64,000 bases of DNA from contig JAEYWY010000031.1 in NCBI GenBank assembly GCA_023428695.1, positions 62,001 through 126,000 of the forward strand, in the 5' to 3' direction. The notes under the pieces are model-generated. The model was not told the origin of the DNA. It ran no database searches and was given only the letters and a program-made list of their open reading frames with translations. This document shows, in pieces, positions 28,001 to 33,319 of the stretch; the stretch's first letter is position 1; every line of letters begins with the position of its first letter. The position numbers and the translations under genes were made by a program. The DNA is from Bacteroidota bacterium (lineage in GTDB: Bacteria; Bacteroidota; Bacteroidia; Cytophagales; Cyclobacteriaceae).

Positions 28001-28120
28001 GAAGGCAATTTCTGGGATGCGGAGGGTATGCCTGAAGGAATCTATTTCTACAAACTTGACGTTGAAGGAGACCAGACGTATAACGGTTGGGTTGAAATTG
28101 TAAGGGGTTCGAAACCCTGA
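19037..28120 (+). CDS. Giant T9SS type B surface protein with 24 PKD/Ig-like repeats
   Basis: About 3027 residues from ATG 19037; a GTG lies just before it. A signal peptide ends at ILANAQ. Two SprB-like segments follow, then 24 tandem repeats of about 84 residues (near residues 229-2240). Each starts like ADAGPDQ.VC, contains GTGTWTI.SG.GG and TYVLRWTI, and ends with a second cysteine and DDV.I, so one disulphide per repeat is likely. Several further Ig/SprB-like domains lead to the C-terminal 85 residues with IFTPNGDGVNDLFEI and NRWGKEVF, the gliding-motility-associated (CHU_C) domain that directs type IX secretion. It is probably an adhesin or sheath protein exposed on the surface, by analogy with SprB-like proteins. 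It shares a transcript with the small secreted protein and ends at a strong terminator. Confidence 0.93.
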   Translation: MRNILFNLKNFGLILIFWLGGVILANAQCPTQGAVLIKTHTNISCFGANDGTITVELGDGTAPLNFELYDNNIGEPVTLSVTEINDPDGNGNFRKVRYENLYPSSFQVLVYKAGCFPSPLQITENGFGFDVQEPAPLQVTVNTIDPDCNPASGPGNADGQIDLTITGGSTPYNVTWTTSATPIAGGAYNSNPANITEGSLDGGAYTIDVVDANGCTTSQVVNVPISTPAEAGPDQLLCDVTTTNLQATPVGAGEVGTWTVVSGTGTATSINDPASGVTGLTLGASTTFRWTITDAGGLCPGNSDEVIVTVDAAPTIALAGPDQVLCNTTTSLAANTPIIGTGTWTIISGAGGSVVSVNDPASVFNGVAGQIYVLRWTIANGSCPSSTDDVQISFEGNPTVANAGPDQVVCANNTALAANTPAVGTGAWSIISGAGGTIATPSSPNSGFTGTPGETYVLRWTITNGSCPPSSDDVQIQFDVQPTVANAGPNRNICGTSHVLEANAPAVGTGMWTIVSGAGGSFVDPAVNNTTFNGVQGNTYVLRWTITNGSCPPSTDDVQIRFDAPPTPSVAGPDQTLCATNTVLAGNTPAIGTGTWTVISGAGGSFSNANDPNATFSGTAGVTYTLRWRITNGACAASDDQVVIRFDEAPTPAAAGPDQTLCATSTALAANTPVVGTGLWTIISGAGGNITTPGSPTSNFTGTAGETYVLRWTISNGTCPSTTDDVQITFDEAPTTAAAGPDQILCNTSTTLAGNVPAVGTGTWTITSGAGGTVADPASATSGFSGVAGTTYILRWTITNGTCAPSFDDVQITFEAPPTTPDAGPDQAVCGTNTNLAANAPVVGAGTWTIENGAGGLVTTPSSPVSGFTGVVGTTYTLRWTITNGSCPVVFDEVQITFDAAPDVATAGPDQTLCGTNATLAANVPAIGTGLWTIENGAGGTIADPADPASGFTGVAGTVYTLRWTITNGSCAPSFDEVTIAFDAIPTVADAGSDQTVCGTNTTLDGNAPATGTGLWTIISGTGGVIATPADPASAFTGSAGETYVLRWTISSGSCPDSFDEVQIVMDAAPTTANAGPDQSVCNTSTTLAANAPVVGTGMWSIVSGAGGSVSTPADPASTFTGVAGTTYVLRWTISSGSCPISTDDVSITFEIAPTTADAGPDQDACGTSATLAANAPVTGTGSWSIISGTGGTIADTSDPASGFSGTVGEVYVLRWTITTPCGSSTDDVQISFNDAPTAASAGPDKTICGSEALEGNTPAVGTGLWTIESGSGGSLLDPSDPATSFSGVAGSVYILRWTISNGSCAVSFDEVEITIDNNSPTVADAGLDQQVCGNTTTLEGNFPLVGTGSWSILSGAGGSIANSSDPFSDFSGTPGTAYTLRWTITSAVVGCSPTFDDVVILLEDAPSLPIAGNDQQLCGPATTLEGNTPTSGTGMWTILNGAGGVIADPSNPTSSFSGTPGTTYTLEWSISNSCGVGTDEVIIEFLDNPSVAAAGPDKTVCGPTVLEGNVPVVGTGIWTIESGTGGVLADPNDPASGFSGTGGTSYTLRWTVTSGSCAPTFDEVVITFDNDTPTPADAGADQDVCGLSTNLSGNIPANGTGTWTIVSGTGGTIDDPSLNNSGFNGLAGTTYVLQWEVTSGCGSSTDVVSIMFNDPATVADAGADRNVCGPTNLEANTPVVGTGVWSIESGTGGVLADPADPTTLFTGTPGTTYTLRWTITSGGCAPSFDDVDITFDNSSPTPADAGADQAICGTSAFFEGNTPASGTGTWTIVSGAGGTITDANDPASQFDGVAGTTYVLRWSITSGVLGCADSFDDVTIAFELAPTLADAGLDQQVCSDAVVLGANVPTSGTGTWSVSSGAGGSFDDPANPAATFTGSRGTTYVLTWTIANACGTSEDNIQIILEDDPTTPLAGDDKTVCGPTTLEGNTPTVGTGVWTIMSGAGGILADDTNPTSGFSGVAGTTYTLRWTISNGTCAPAFDEVDITFDLDTPTTADAGGDQAVCATSTALMGNTPVVGTGSWSIVSGAGGSFVDAADPVTTFDGVAGETYVLRWTIASGVSCAPSFDDVTIVFEVAPSVADAGTDQVICTTSTTLAAVTPVSGTGTWSVISGTGGTFDDENDPTTTFTGTEGETYVLQWTVENSCGSNTDDVSIQIQVAPTVADAGPDQIICGAINTTLAANAPVSGTGLWTIIGGTGGAVVTPGSPTSQFVGIAGNVYTLRWIISSGTCAPTTDDVVINLAASPSTTSPLTVCVNNAKPTLTAAATGATNFNWYYYTDASDPGTRTFLANTATGNFTPGAELDMSVVASTTYEVTAVYGCGESPATTILVDVSNTGGCGVIGGNCATVVITPVPSPATCTLSNGSIFFNIDPFTPVINNEGVIIAITGISSTNLTISRTNYNDPQFNALPIGVYEYTIVYGDSSCIKTGFVTIDQSGTVGTPVASDIVSPVCAGTATGAVTIDVPGETGNVLEWSVDGITWTSFVSGSQITGVPAGPAPTFERVISVRRNGSDPCNAVVIINIQDANPAIQISQINTTSVSTCGGNDGTLSVSGISGGSGAKQIRLFVLTSTGSELVQNYVDVTADPFVFNDLSNGSYYVEVRDELGCTTTTESDPAIISSPGAVQFTASVLANAECSSNAGKSGVVVINFDPAESTGNYQIGVSTSPTVEPFAYANYFYNQGVVDNILVDTLSRGNFFVWIKPANANVCPSVRPTGFVDGPYVIDFDVQRVCGDSDGSVSINLVNVKGDPAVSTFNIEVYRVADLSEKVDDFTGERVDDIITITYTPDGGGVHGWLNTPDQYVIKAFQLNQLFCLGERPPRTPSHQEVYTVSSQLAHVVDKIRSSYPEPRSTGGFLLKTISGGLPFTDESGTYYSVSLIDPATNAEIAGPLKIRRNTQGNYQYDFRNLPTGNYIVEVTDAFGCVSSSTVIVPADTRLLIPNIFTPNGDGVNDLFEIVNLPVGGSHRLIISNRWGKEVFSANNYQEGNFWDAEGMPEGIYFYKLDVEGDQTYNGWVEIVRGSKP
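19721..25768 (+). repeat. 24 tandem protein-coding repeats of about 250 bp
   Basis: Counting the AGPDQ-type starts gives 24 units, all in frame. The first twelve are fairly uniform. From about 22500 onward units alternate in a three-unit pattern: a unit ending in CG.STDD, a unit with a shortened start (CGPT-LEGN), and a unit ending GC.PSFDDV. DNA identity between units is moderate, so the array is old enough to have diverged; no two adjacent units look identical. Confidence 0.9.
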
Positions 28121-28139
28121 TGAAATCTAAGAAACAGGA

Positions 28140-28187
28140 TAGGGGGTACGTTTAGCGGAATTGTTAAACATTACCCCCTTATCTTTT
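28140..28187. terminator. Bidirectional terminator after the giant gene
   Basis: AGGGGGTA/TACCCCCT and GTTTA/TAAAC form a long stem with a T-rich flank (TATCTTTT) on the plus side. It lies between the stops of two convergent genes and can serve both. Confidence 0.65.
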
Positions 28188-29190
28188 AAAGCTCCGCAAG
28201 AAACGACATAACGTCAACGCGGTCCGCATAATCAGTCAGTTGTGGATGCTGGGCAGCCCCAAATGGAACGTCGGCCACGCCGGAATGATTTCCCACGACT
28301 ACCTGGATCTTCTCTGCATCGGTAGTCAGTCTCGCCTTCAGGTCGTCTTCAGTACCGTACGTCTCATAATACAGTACCGAAATCGGCGACACAATTTTGT
28401 CCGACTCCTGTGCAAGAACAAACCCTGTGTCGAGAAAGTCATTCCGGTTGATCAACAGGATTGACTTCTGATAATCATAATTGTTGGCGTATTTATGGTG
28501 ATTGATCACGGGCGCAAACCTGTTCCAGGAATCAAACAATGATTCGAACGAGTATCCTTCCGGGACAAAAAGCTTCGACACATTCCGGCAGCCCAGACCA
28601 AAGTACATGAACACGTCACTTCCGAGACGTTCATATTCGTCGGTACTCTCCCCACCGGTTAGCACTGCAACTGAGGTACGATTGCGTCGGATAATGTTGG
28701 GATACTTTCCGAAATAATAGTCGAAATAGCGCGCGGAATTATCGCTGCCGGTGGCTATTACGGCGTCAAAGTCCCGCAACTTTTCCACGAAGGTGATACG
28801 ACTGGCAAACTCCGGCTCAATCCCGGTTAGTCTGCTGACAATCCACTTGGGCAGAAACTGATCCTTCGACGACAGTTTTACTACCGCGGAATGACCAGAA
28901 ATCAGCACTGCAAGCATATCGTGGAAACCGACCAGCGGGATGTTTCCTGCCATCACTATAGCTACACGTCTTTGTTTGGATGACTCGTCGTACTCCTGCG
29001 TCCAATTCGTTAGCGATTCCTGCGTGAGCCAGTCTGATAGTGAGCTAAGGGCAGAGGTTACCGAATCCGGTGTGAACCACGCGTTGTCGTTTACGGCTCC
29101 CAGGTGGATACCTTCCCATTCAGCTGGTCCGAGATTCTTGATGACATCACCCAGCCCGGCAAAAGCTGCGATCCGTTGGGTACGATTCAT
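28186..29190 (-). CDS. Acyl-CoA reductase (LuxC-like, short form)
   Basis: 334 residues resembling the aldehyde-dehydrogenase-fold acyl-CoA reductase family (LuxC). The candidate catalytic cysteine lies in MYFGLGCRNVSKLFVP, and VLTGGESTDEYERLGSDVF precedes it. The protein is shorter than LuxC of luminous bacteria (about 480 residues) and there are no other lux genes, so luminescence is not implied. The reaction would be NADPH-dependent reduction of acyl-CoA to aldehyde. It diverges from a ferredoxin gene across an intergenic region with a perfect dyad, so the pair may be co-regulated. Confidence 0.82.
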   Translation of the reverse strand: MNRTQRIAAFAGLGDVIKNLGPAEWEGIHLGAVNDNAWFTPDSVTSALSSLSDWLTQESLTNWTQEYDESSKQRRVAIVMAGNIPLVGFHDMLAVLISGHSAVVKLSSKDQFLPKWIVSRLTGIEPEFASRITFVEKLRDFDAVIATGSDNSARYFDYYFGKYPNIIRRNRTSVAVLTGGESTDEYERLGSDVFMYFGLGCRNVSKLFVPEGYSFESLFDSWNRFAPVINHHKYANNYDYQKSILLINRNDFLDTGFVLAQESDKIVSPISVLYYETYGTEDDLKARLTTDAEKIQVVVGNHSGVADVPFGAAQHPQLTDYADRVDVMSFLAEL

Positions 29191-29226
29191 TCTAAACTTT
29201 TAAAGTTCCTTATGCGTTTTTATAAT

Positions 29227-29251
29227 GTTTGTAAAAATTGAAATTACAAAC
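29227..29251. promoter_or_regulatory. Perfect inverted repeat, candidate operator
   Basis: GTTTGTAA (29227-29234) and TTACAAAC (29244-29251) are exact inverted copies with a 9-bp AT-rich centre. The dyad lies 37-61 bp upstream of the acyl-CoA reductase start and about 100 bp upstream of the ferredoxin start. Each arm contains a TTTG, so it could also supply a -33 element. Binding by a dimeric regulator is inference. Confidence 0.45.
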
Positions 29252-29291
29252 GTTTTCAGGAGGAGCTATTGGCGTGAGAGCTCATGATTAA

Positions 29292-29323
29292 CTTGTTCAA
29301 TGCGCTGTTTCCTCGTATTTTTG
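29292..29323 (+). promoter_or_regulatory. Predicted promoter of the ferredoxin gene
   Basis: CTTG (29292-29295), 20 bp, then TATTTTTG (29316-29323), an exact -7 box with a 3/4 -33 box at the right distance. Transcription would start about 25 bp before the ATG. Confidence 0.6.
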
Positions 29324-29353
29324 TTTTTCAGACGGACCAAAAATAGAAAAAGC

Positions 29354-29710
29354 ATGGCAATAATGATTACGGACGAGTGCATCAACTGTGGTGCATGCGA
29401 ACCGGAATGCCCCAACACGGCAATCTATGAGGGGGCGCGCGACTGGGATTGGGCCGGGGGCACAAAACTTGAAACTGTTGAATTGGAAGATGGAACAGCG
29501 GTAGATGCCAAGACACCGCAAGCTCCTGTTTCCAATGAATTCTATTATATCGTTGCTGGTAAGTGTACCGAGTGTACAGGCTTTCATGAAGAACCTCAGT
29601 GCGCAGCTGTTTGTCCCGTTGATTGCTGCGTTCCCGATCCGGATTACGTAGAAACGAAAGAAGAACTGCTTGCTAAAAAAGCATGGTTGCATCAGGAAGT
29701 TGAAGCCTGA
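29354..29710 (+). CDS. 2[4Fe-4S] ferredoxin
   Basis: 118 residues from ATG 29354. Two cluster motifs are present: CINCGACEPECPN at residues 9-21, and CTECTGFHEEPQCAAVCPVD further on, the second with the long insertion typical of the bacterial ferredoxins seen in many Bacteroidota and proteobacteria (Alvin type). It should carry low-potential electrons in the cytosol. The partner is unknown; the divergent acyl-CoA reductase uses NAD(P)H in known cases, so a direct link is unproven. An earlier in-frame start at 29300 would add an unlikely basic leader. Confidence 0.92.
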   Translation: MAIMITDECINCGACEPECPNTAIYEGARDWDWAGGTKLETVELEDGTAVDAKTPQAPVSNEFYYIVAGKCTECTGFHEEPQCAAVCPVDCCVPDPDYVETKEELLAKKAWLHQEVEA

Positions 29711-29719
29711 CAGGATCCG

Positions 29720-30625
29720 TTAACGCATTTTCGCTCGTTTAATCAGATAGGTTTGCAGAATAACATCGAAGTCGGTTTGTACATCGGCTTCGATAAAATC
29801 AATCTTGAATTGGTTACACCTTGCTTTAAACGCCTTGTGGAAACGAGTCGCTTCCTGCTGGTAGTGTTCCCTGATCTCACCGGGATTTAGCATTATGCGT
29901 TCTTCCGTCTCAAGGTCGATAAACTCCATCGGCCGTTCATCGAATTGAAATCGTAACTCCGTCTCGTTATCCATCACATGAAAAACGATTACTTCATGCC
30001 GGTTGTGTTTGAGATGCTGGAGCGCTTTGAATAACTCATCGGTATTTTCCTCAGAGTCGAACATATCACTGAAGATGACGACCAGCGAACGCTTATGGAT
30101 TTTTTCAGCAATTTCATGAAATACAGTGGATACGTTAGTGCGCCTTGCCGGCGGATCCTGTTCCTCAAGATCATAGAGTAAACGAAGTACTTTGTCGAGA
30201 TGACTCGGTGTCGATTTCACCTGCGTCATCGTTTCTATCTTATCGGAAAAAAGACAAAGTCCCACGGCGTCGCGTTGCTTATGAAGCAGAAAAGCCAGGG
30301 CTGCAGCTGCGTATTTAGAGAAGCGCAGTTTCGCCTTGTTGCTCCGCGGGTAGTACATCGAAGCCGACGTATCCAGGGCAATCAGGCATCGGAGATTGGT
30401 TTCCTCTTCGTACCTCTTGGTGAACATGCGGTCAGTCCGCGCATAGACTTTCCAGTCAATGTGACGGGTGCTCTCACCTTCATTGTACACCTTGTGCTCA
30501 GCGAATTCGACGGAGAATCCATGATAGGGACTCTTATGAAGTCCCGTGATGAACCCCTCAACAAGCTGATGTGCCAGCAACTCCAGGCTTCCGGTCTCCT
30601 TTATGTTTTTAAGATCTAGCTTCAC
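29720..30625 (-). CDS. DUF58 domain protein
   Basis: 301 residues of the DUF58 family, with the usual core GESTRHIDWKVYARTDRMF about residue 52 and a von Willebrand factor A-like region after it (IALDTSASMYY, a MIDAS-type DxSxS motif). Members normally sit next to a MoxR AAA+ ATPase and are thought to help insert metals or fold partner proteins at the membrane. Here no MoxR gene is adjacent, so the partner must be elsewhere. It has no signal peptide. It is convergent with the ferredoxin gene, with nine bases between the stops. Confidence 0.88.
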   Translation of the reverse strand: MKLDLKNIKETGSLELLAHQLVEGFITGLHKSPYHGFSVEFAEHKVYNEGESTRHIDWKVYARTDRMFTKRYEEETNLRCLIALDTSASMYYPRSNKAKLRFSKYAAAALAFLLHKQRDAVGLCLFSDKIETMTQVKSTPSHLDKVLRLLYDLEEQDPPARRTNVSTVFHEIAEKIHKRSLVVIFSDMFDSEENTDELFKALQHLKHNRHEVIVFHVMDNETELRFQFDERPMEFIDLETEERIMLNPGEIREHYQQEATRFHKAFKARCNQFKIDFIEADVQTDFDVILQTYLIKRAKMR

Positions 30626-30723
30626 TTTTTTGGAAAAATGAATTAATACTGATTAATTAGAATGTTTTTTTGAGAAAAAATACTGTCTTAAACGGCTTCA
30701 GAGGGTCAATTTAAAACTCGTTT

Positions 30724-30754
30724 TTTGGAATAAACTGTCAAAGTACTAACTTAG
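30724..30754 (+). promoter_or_regulatory. Predicted promoter of the PUR protein gene
   Basis: TTTG (30724-30727), 19 bp, TAACTTAG (30747-30754): a full -33 box and a 7/8 -7 box at the standard spacing, about 42 bp before the GTG start. Confidence 0.6.
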
Positions 30755-30796
30755 TTGTAACCAAACTTTAAACCTATCACCAAAAACTGAAGGATT

Positions 30797-31162
30797 GTGG
30801 AAGAAAATAAGACAAACGGCAGGGATGAAATTTACTCAGCTAAAGTAAAGGCCGGGAAAAGGACATATTTCTTTGATGTGAAGTCGACACGTTCCAACGA
30901 CTATTACCTTACGATCACGGAAAGCAAAAAACGTTTTAAGGAAGACGGTTTTACCTATGAAAAGCACAAGATCTTCCTGTACAAGGAGGATTTCAACAAG
31001 TTCATTGAGGCCCTTAACAACACGGTGAATCATGTGAAGAATGAGTTAATGCCGAACGTTGATTTCAGCCAGTTTGACCATGTACATGAGAATGAGGAGG
31101 CTGCTGAAGTTACCGCTTCCAAGAATGGAAGCACATTGGACACCGAACTAAAATGGGATTGA
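30797..31162 (+). CDS. PUR-alpha-like nucleic-acid-binding protein (DUF3276)
   Basis: 121 residues. The PUR-type repeat is visible in EIYSAKVKAGKRTYFFDVK, then YYLTITESKKRF and KIFLYKEDFNKFIEALNNTV, the pattern of single-repeat bacterial PUR proteins (DUF3276). Such proteins dimerise into a Whirly-like fold and bind single-stranded DNA or RNA; Borrelia BpuR is the best-studied bacterial case. The start is GTG. The acidic, likely flexible tail is ENEEAAEVTASKNGS-like. It is monocistronic: a promoter stands upstream and a strong terminator 26 bp downstream. Confidence 0.88.
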   Translation: MEENKTNGRDEIYSAKVKAGKRTYFFDVKSTRSNDYYLTITESKKRFKEDGFTYEKHKIFLYKEDFNKFIEALNNTVNHVKNELMPNVDFSQFDHVHENEEAAEVTASKNGSTLDTELKWD

Positions 31163-31187
31163 TTTTTACCTAAACCTATACCTCATA

Positions 31188-31218
31188 GCCCCCGGTTTAC
31201 CCCCGGGGGCTTTTTTTT
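31188..31218 (+). terminator. Rho-independent terminator after the PUR gene
   Basis: GCCCCCGG and a CCGGGGGC partner close around TTTACCC, followed by eight T. Confidence 0.85.
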
Positions 31219-31264
31219 GCCTTTTTATCAATACCTTTTCCAAGGGATTTGTTCTCAGCCGTTC

Positions 31265-31272
31265 TATATTTG
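31265..31272 (+). promoter_or_regulatory. -7 box upstream of ychF
   Basis: TATATTTG is an exact TAnnTTTG match 20 bp before the ychF ATG. No TTTG stands at 19-20 bp upstream; the nearest (31248-31251) is at 13 bp. Confidence 0.45.
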
Positions 31273-31292
31273 CCGCTTTATTCAGAAAGCAT

Positions 31293-32390
31293 ATGGCACT
31301 TCAATGCGGAATAGTCGGCCTTCCCAACGTGGGGAAATCCACACTCTTCAACGCAATTTCCAATAACAAGGCAGAGGCAGCGAATTTCCCGTTCTGTACT
31401 ATCGAACCCAACGTCGGAATCATCACTGTTCCCGATGAGCGGCTCCGGATCCTTGAAGGGCTCGTAAAGCCACAACGCGTACTGCCGGCAACCATAGAGT
31501 TCGTGGATATTGCCGGCCTTGTTAAGGGCGCGAGCAAGGGCGAAGGCCTGGGTAATCAGTTTCTGGCTAACATCCGGGAAGTCGATGCGATCGTTCACGT
31601 GGTGCGATGTTTTGAAAACGATAATATCGTCCACGTCGATGGTAAGGTTGATCCCGTGTCCGACAAGGAGATAATCGACACCGAACTACAGCTGAAGGAC
31701 CTCGAGTCGGTGGAGAAGAAGATCTCGCGCGTTGAAAAGGCCGCAAAAGCAGGGGACGCCAAACTCAAGAAGGAACTGGCTGTCCTGCAAAGTTACCGGG
31801 AAGCGCTTCAGGGTGGCCGGAATGCGCGATCAGTTGAGGTCGACGACGAAGACCGGAAGGCCGTGGCCGACTTACAGCTTCTGACATCGAAACCCGTGAT
31901 ATATGTCGCCAACGTCGATGAGGGGTCAATTCACACAGGAAACCGTTTTGTCGAGGCGCTGAAGGCACACGTCAGCGGCGAAAATGCTCAGGTGGTCGTC
32001 ATCAGCGCCGCCATCGAAGCCCAAATTGCGGAGCTTGAGAGTCCTGACGACCGGGCTGTATTCCTTGCCGAATACGGACTGACAGAATCGGGGCTTAACA
32101 AGCTGATCAGGGCGTCTTATGAGTTGCTCGATTTGATAACATATTTCACCGCCGGCGAAAAGGAAGTCCGGGCATGGACAATAAAAAAAGGATGGAAGGC
32201 ACCTCAGGCAGCCGGGGTTATTCACACCGATTTTGAGAAGGGTTTTATTCGCGCAGAAGTGATCAAACTATCTGATTATCAGAAATATAAGTCAGAGGCC
32301 GGGTGTAAAGAGGCAGGGAAAATGGCAGTGGAAGGAAAGGATTATATAGTAGCAGACGGCGATATAATGCATTTCCGTTTCAATGTATAA
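31293..32390 (+). CDS. ychF: Redox-regulated ATPase YchF
   Basis: 365-residue Obg-type P-loop ATPase. G1 is GLPNVGKSTLFNAIS, G3 is DIAGLVKGASKGEGLGNQFL, and the G4 position carries the NxxE-type change that makes YchF prefer ATP (YVANVDEGS). The coiled-coil and C-terminal TGS domain (IKKGWKAPQAAGVIHTDFEK) are complete. YchF binds ribosomes and lowers the oxidative stress response in E. coli. Monocistronic with an upstream terminator and its own -7 box. Confidence 0.97.
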   Translation: MALQCGIVGLPNVGKSTLFNAISNNKAEAANFPFCTIEPNVGIITVPDERLRILEGLVKPQRVLPATIEFVDIAGLVKGASKGEGLGNQFLANIREVDAIVHVVRCFENDNIVHVDGKVDPVSDKEIIDTELQLKDLESVEKKISRVEKAAKAGDAKLKKELAVLQSYREALQGGRNARSVEVDDEDRKAVADLQLLTSKPVIYVANVDEGSIHTGNRFVEALKAHVSGENAQVVVISAAIEAQIAELESPDDRAVFLAEYGLTESGLNKLIRASYELLDLITYFTAGEKEVRAWTIKKGWKAPQAAGVIHTDFEKGFIRAEVIKLSDYQKYKSEAGCKEAGKMAVEGKDYIVADGDIMHFRFNV

Positions 32391-32518
32391 TTTTGGCGTT
32401 TTTTGGATTTTGAGCTAACCGTTTTTTTGTTAGCTTTATAAACTGCTGTCACCTGAAGGTGGGCATGCATTGCGATTCGAGCAGGTTAAATTTTTTTCCC
32501 AACGTAATTTTTTGGGGC

Positions 32519-33319
32519 TTGAGGACCAGGATTATTTTTTCGCTGAAGAACCGGGGGGCTTATGTCCCTTTCCATCACCAATACTTGTTGGCTCAGGTCA
32601 TTAAAGGTCTCCTGATTTTTGGCCCGCAGAAAGAATACCTTGACTATACCCAATACAACTTCTCGGGCCTGAAAGGCCAGACCAAGGTCAGTCGCAAAGG
32701 CCTCCATTATTTCTCCTCCAAAGTAACGCTTGTTTTTTCCAGCTCGGACCAGGCTTTCAAGGATTATCTGCTTGCGAGGATATTTGAGCAGAAGGATATC
32801 ATGGTTGGCAACCTCCATTTGGTGCCCGAGTCTGCCGAGGACGAGGAGACTGTCCGGATTACAGGTGAGTCGCGCTTCCTTTGTATCTCCCCCGTGGTAG
32901 TATTACCGGCCACATTCAACGATGACACCGGAAAAAAGTTCGTCTCGCCCGAAAGCGATGAGTTCTCAGATATGCTTTACGAGTGCACCTTATCGCGCAT
33001 GGAGGCGACAGGCAGGTTCACTGCCGAGCAGCTTGCATCGTTTTACAAGTTTCAGGTTGTCCCCGACAAAGACTATATCAACCGCATCCAGGCGTCGCAT
33101 AAAAAATTCGCGCGCATTTACCCGCTCTTTGATAATGATGTGAAGTTCGAGGTACGTGGTTACACGTTCCCGTTCACCCTGTACGCAGCAAAGGAAGTTC
33201 AGCAGTTTGTTTATGAAAACGGACTCGGATACTTCACCAACAAAGGATTCGGAATGCTTGACATTGCCACCAACGATTCAATCGAACGCCCCGAACAGCA
33301 GAATATGCAGTACGCCTAG
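32519..33319 (+). CDS. cas6: Cas6-family CRISPR endoribonuclease, stand-alone
   Basis: About 266 residues. The RAMP/ferredoxin-like double fold of Cas6 shows in RTRIIFSLKNRGAYVPFHHQ at the N-terminus, YNFSGLKGQ, CISPVVVLPA in the middle, and the C-terminal glycine-rich loop ENGLGYFTNKGFGMLDI. Cas6 cuts pre-crRNA within repeats; the tandem histidines in VPFHHQ are candidate catalytic residues. TTG 32519 is chosen because it starts the protein at the first strand; ATG 32465 or GTG 32459 would add about 20 residues unlike the family. No other cas gene and no repeat array is in the window. It stands between ychF and a convergent T9SS gene, whose end it overlaps by four bases. Confidence 0.8.
   Translation: MRTRIIFSLKNRGAYVPFHHQYLLAQVIKGLLIFGPQKEYLDYTQYNFSGLKGQTKVSRKGLHYFSSKVTLVFSSSDQAFKDYLLARIFEQKDIMVGNLHLVPESAEDEETVRITGESRFLCISPVVVLPATFNDDTGKKFVSPESDEFSDMLYECTLSRMEATGRFTAEQLASFYKFQVVPDKDYINRIQASHKKFARIYPLFDNDVKFEVRGYTFPFTLYAAKEVQQFVYENGLGYFTNKGFGMLDIATNDSIERPEQQNMQYA

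Noticed and set aside
28186..29190. Luminescence locus, from the LuxC-like protein
   Set aside because: No luxAB, luxD or luxE neighbours, and the short form is widespread in non-luminous Bacteroidota.
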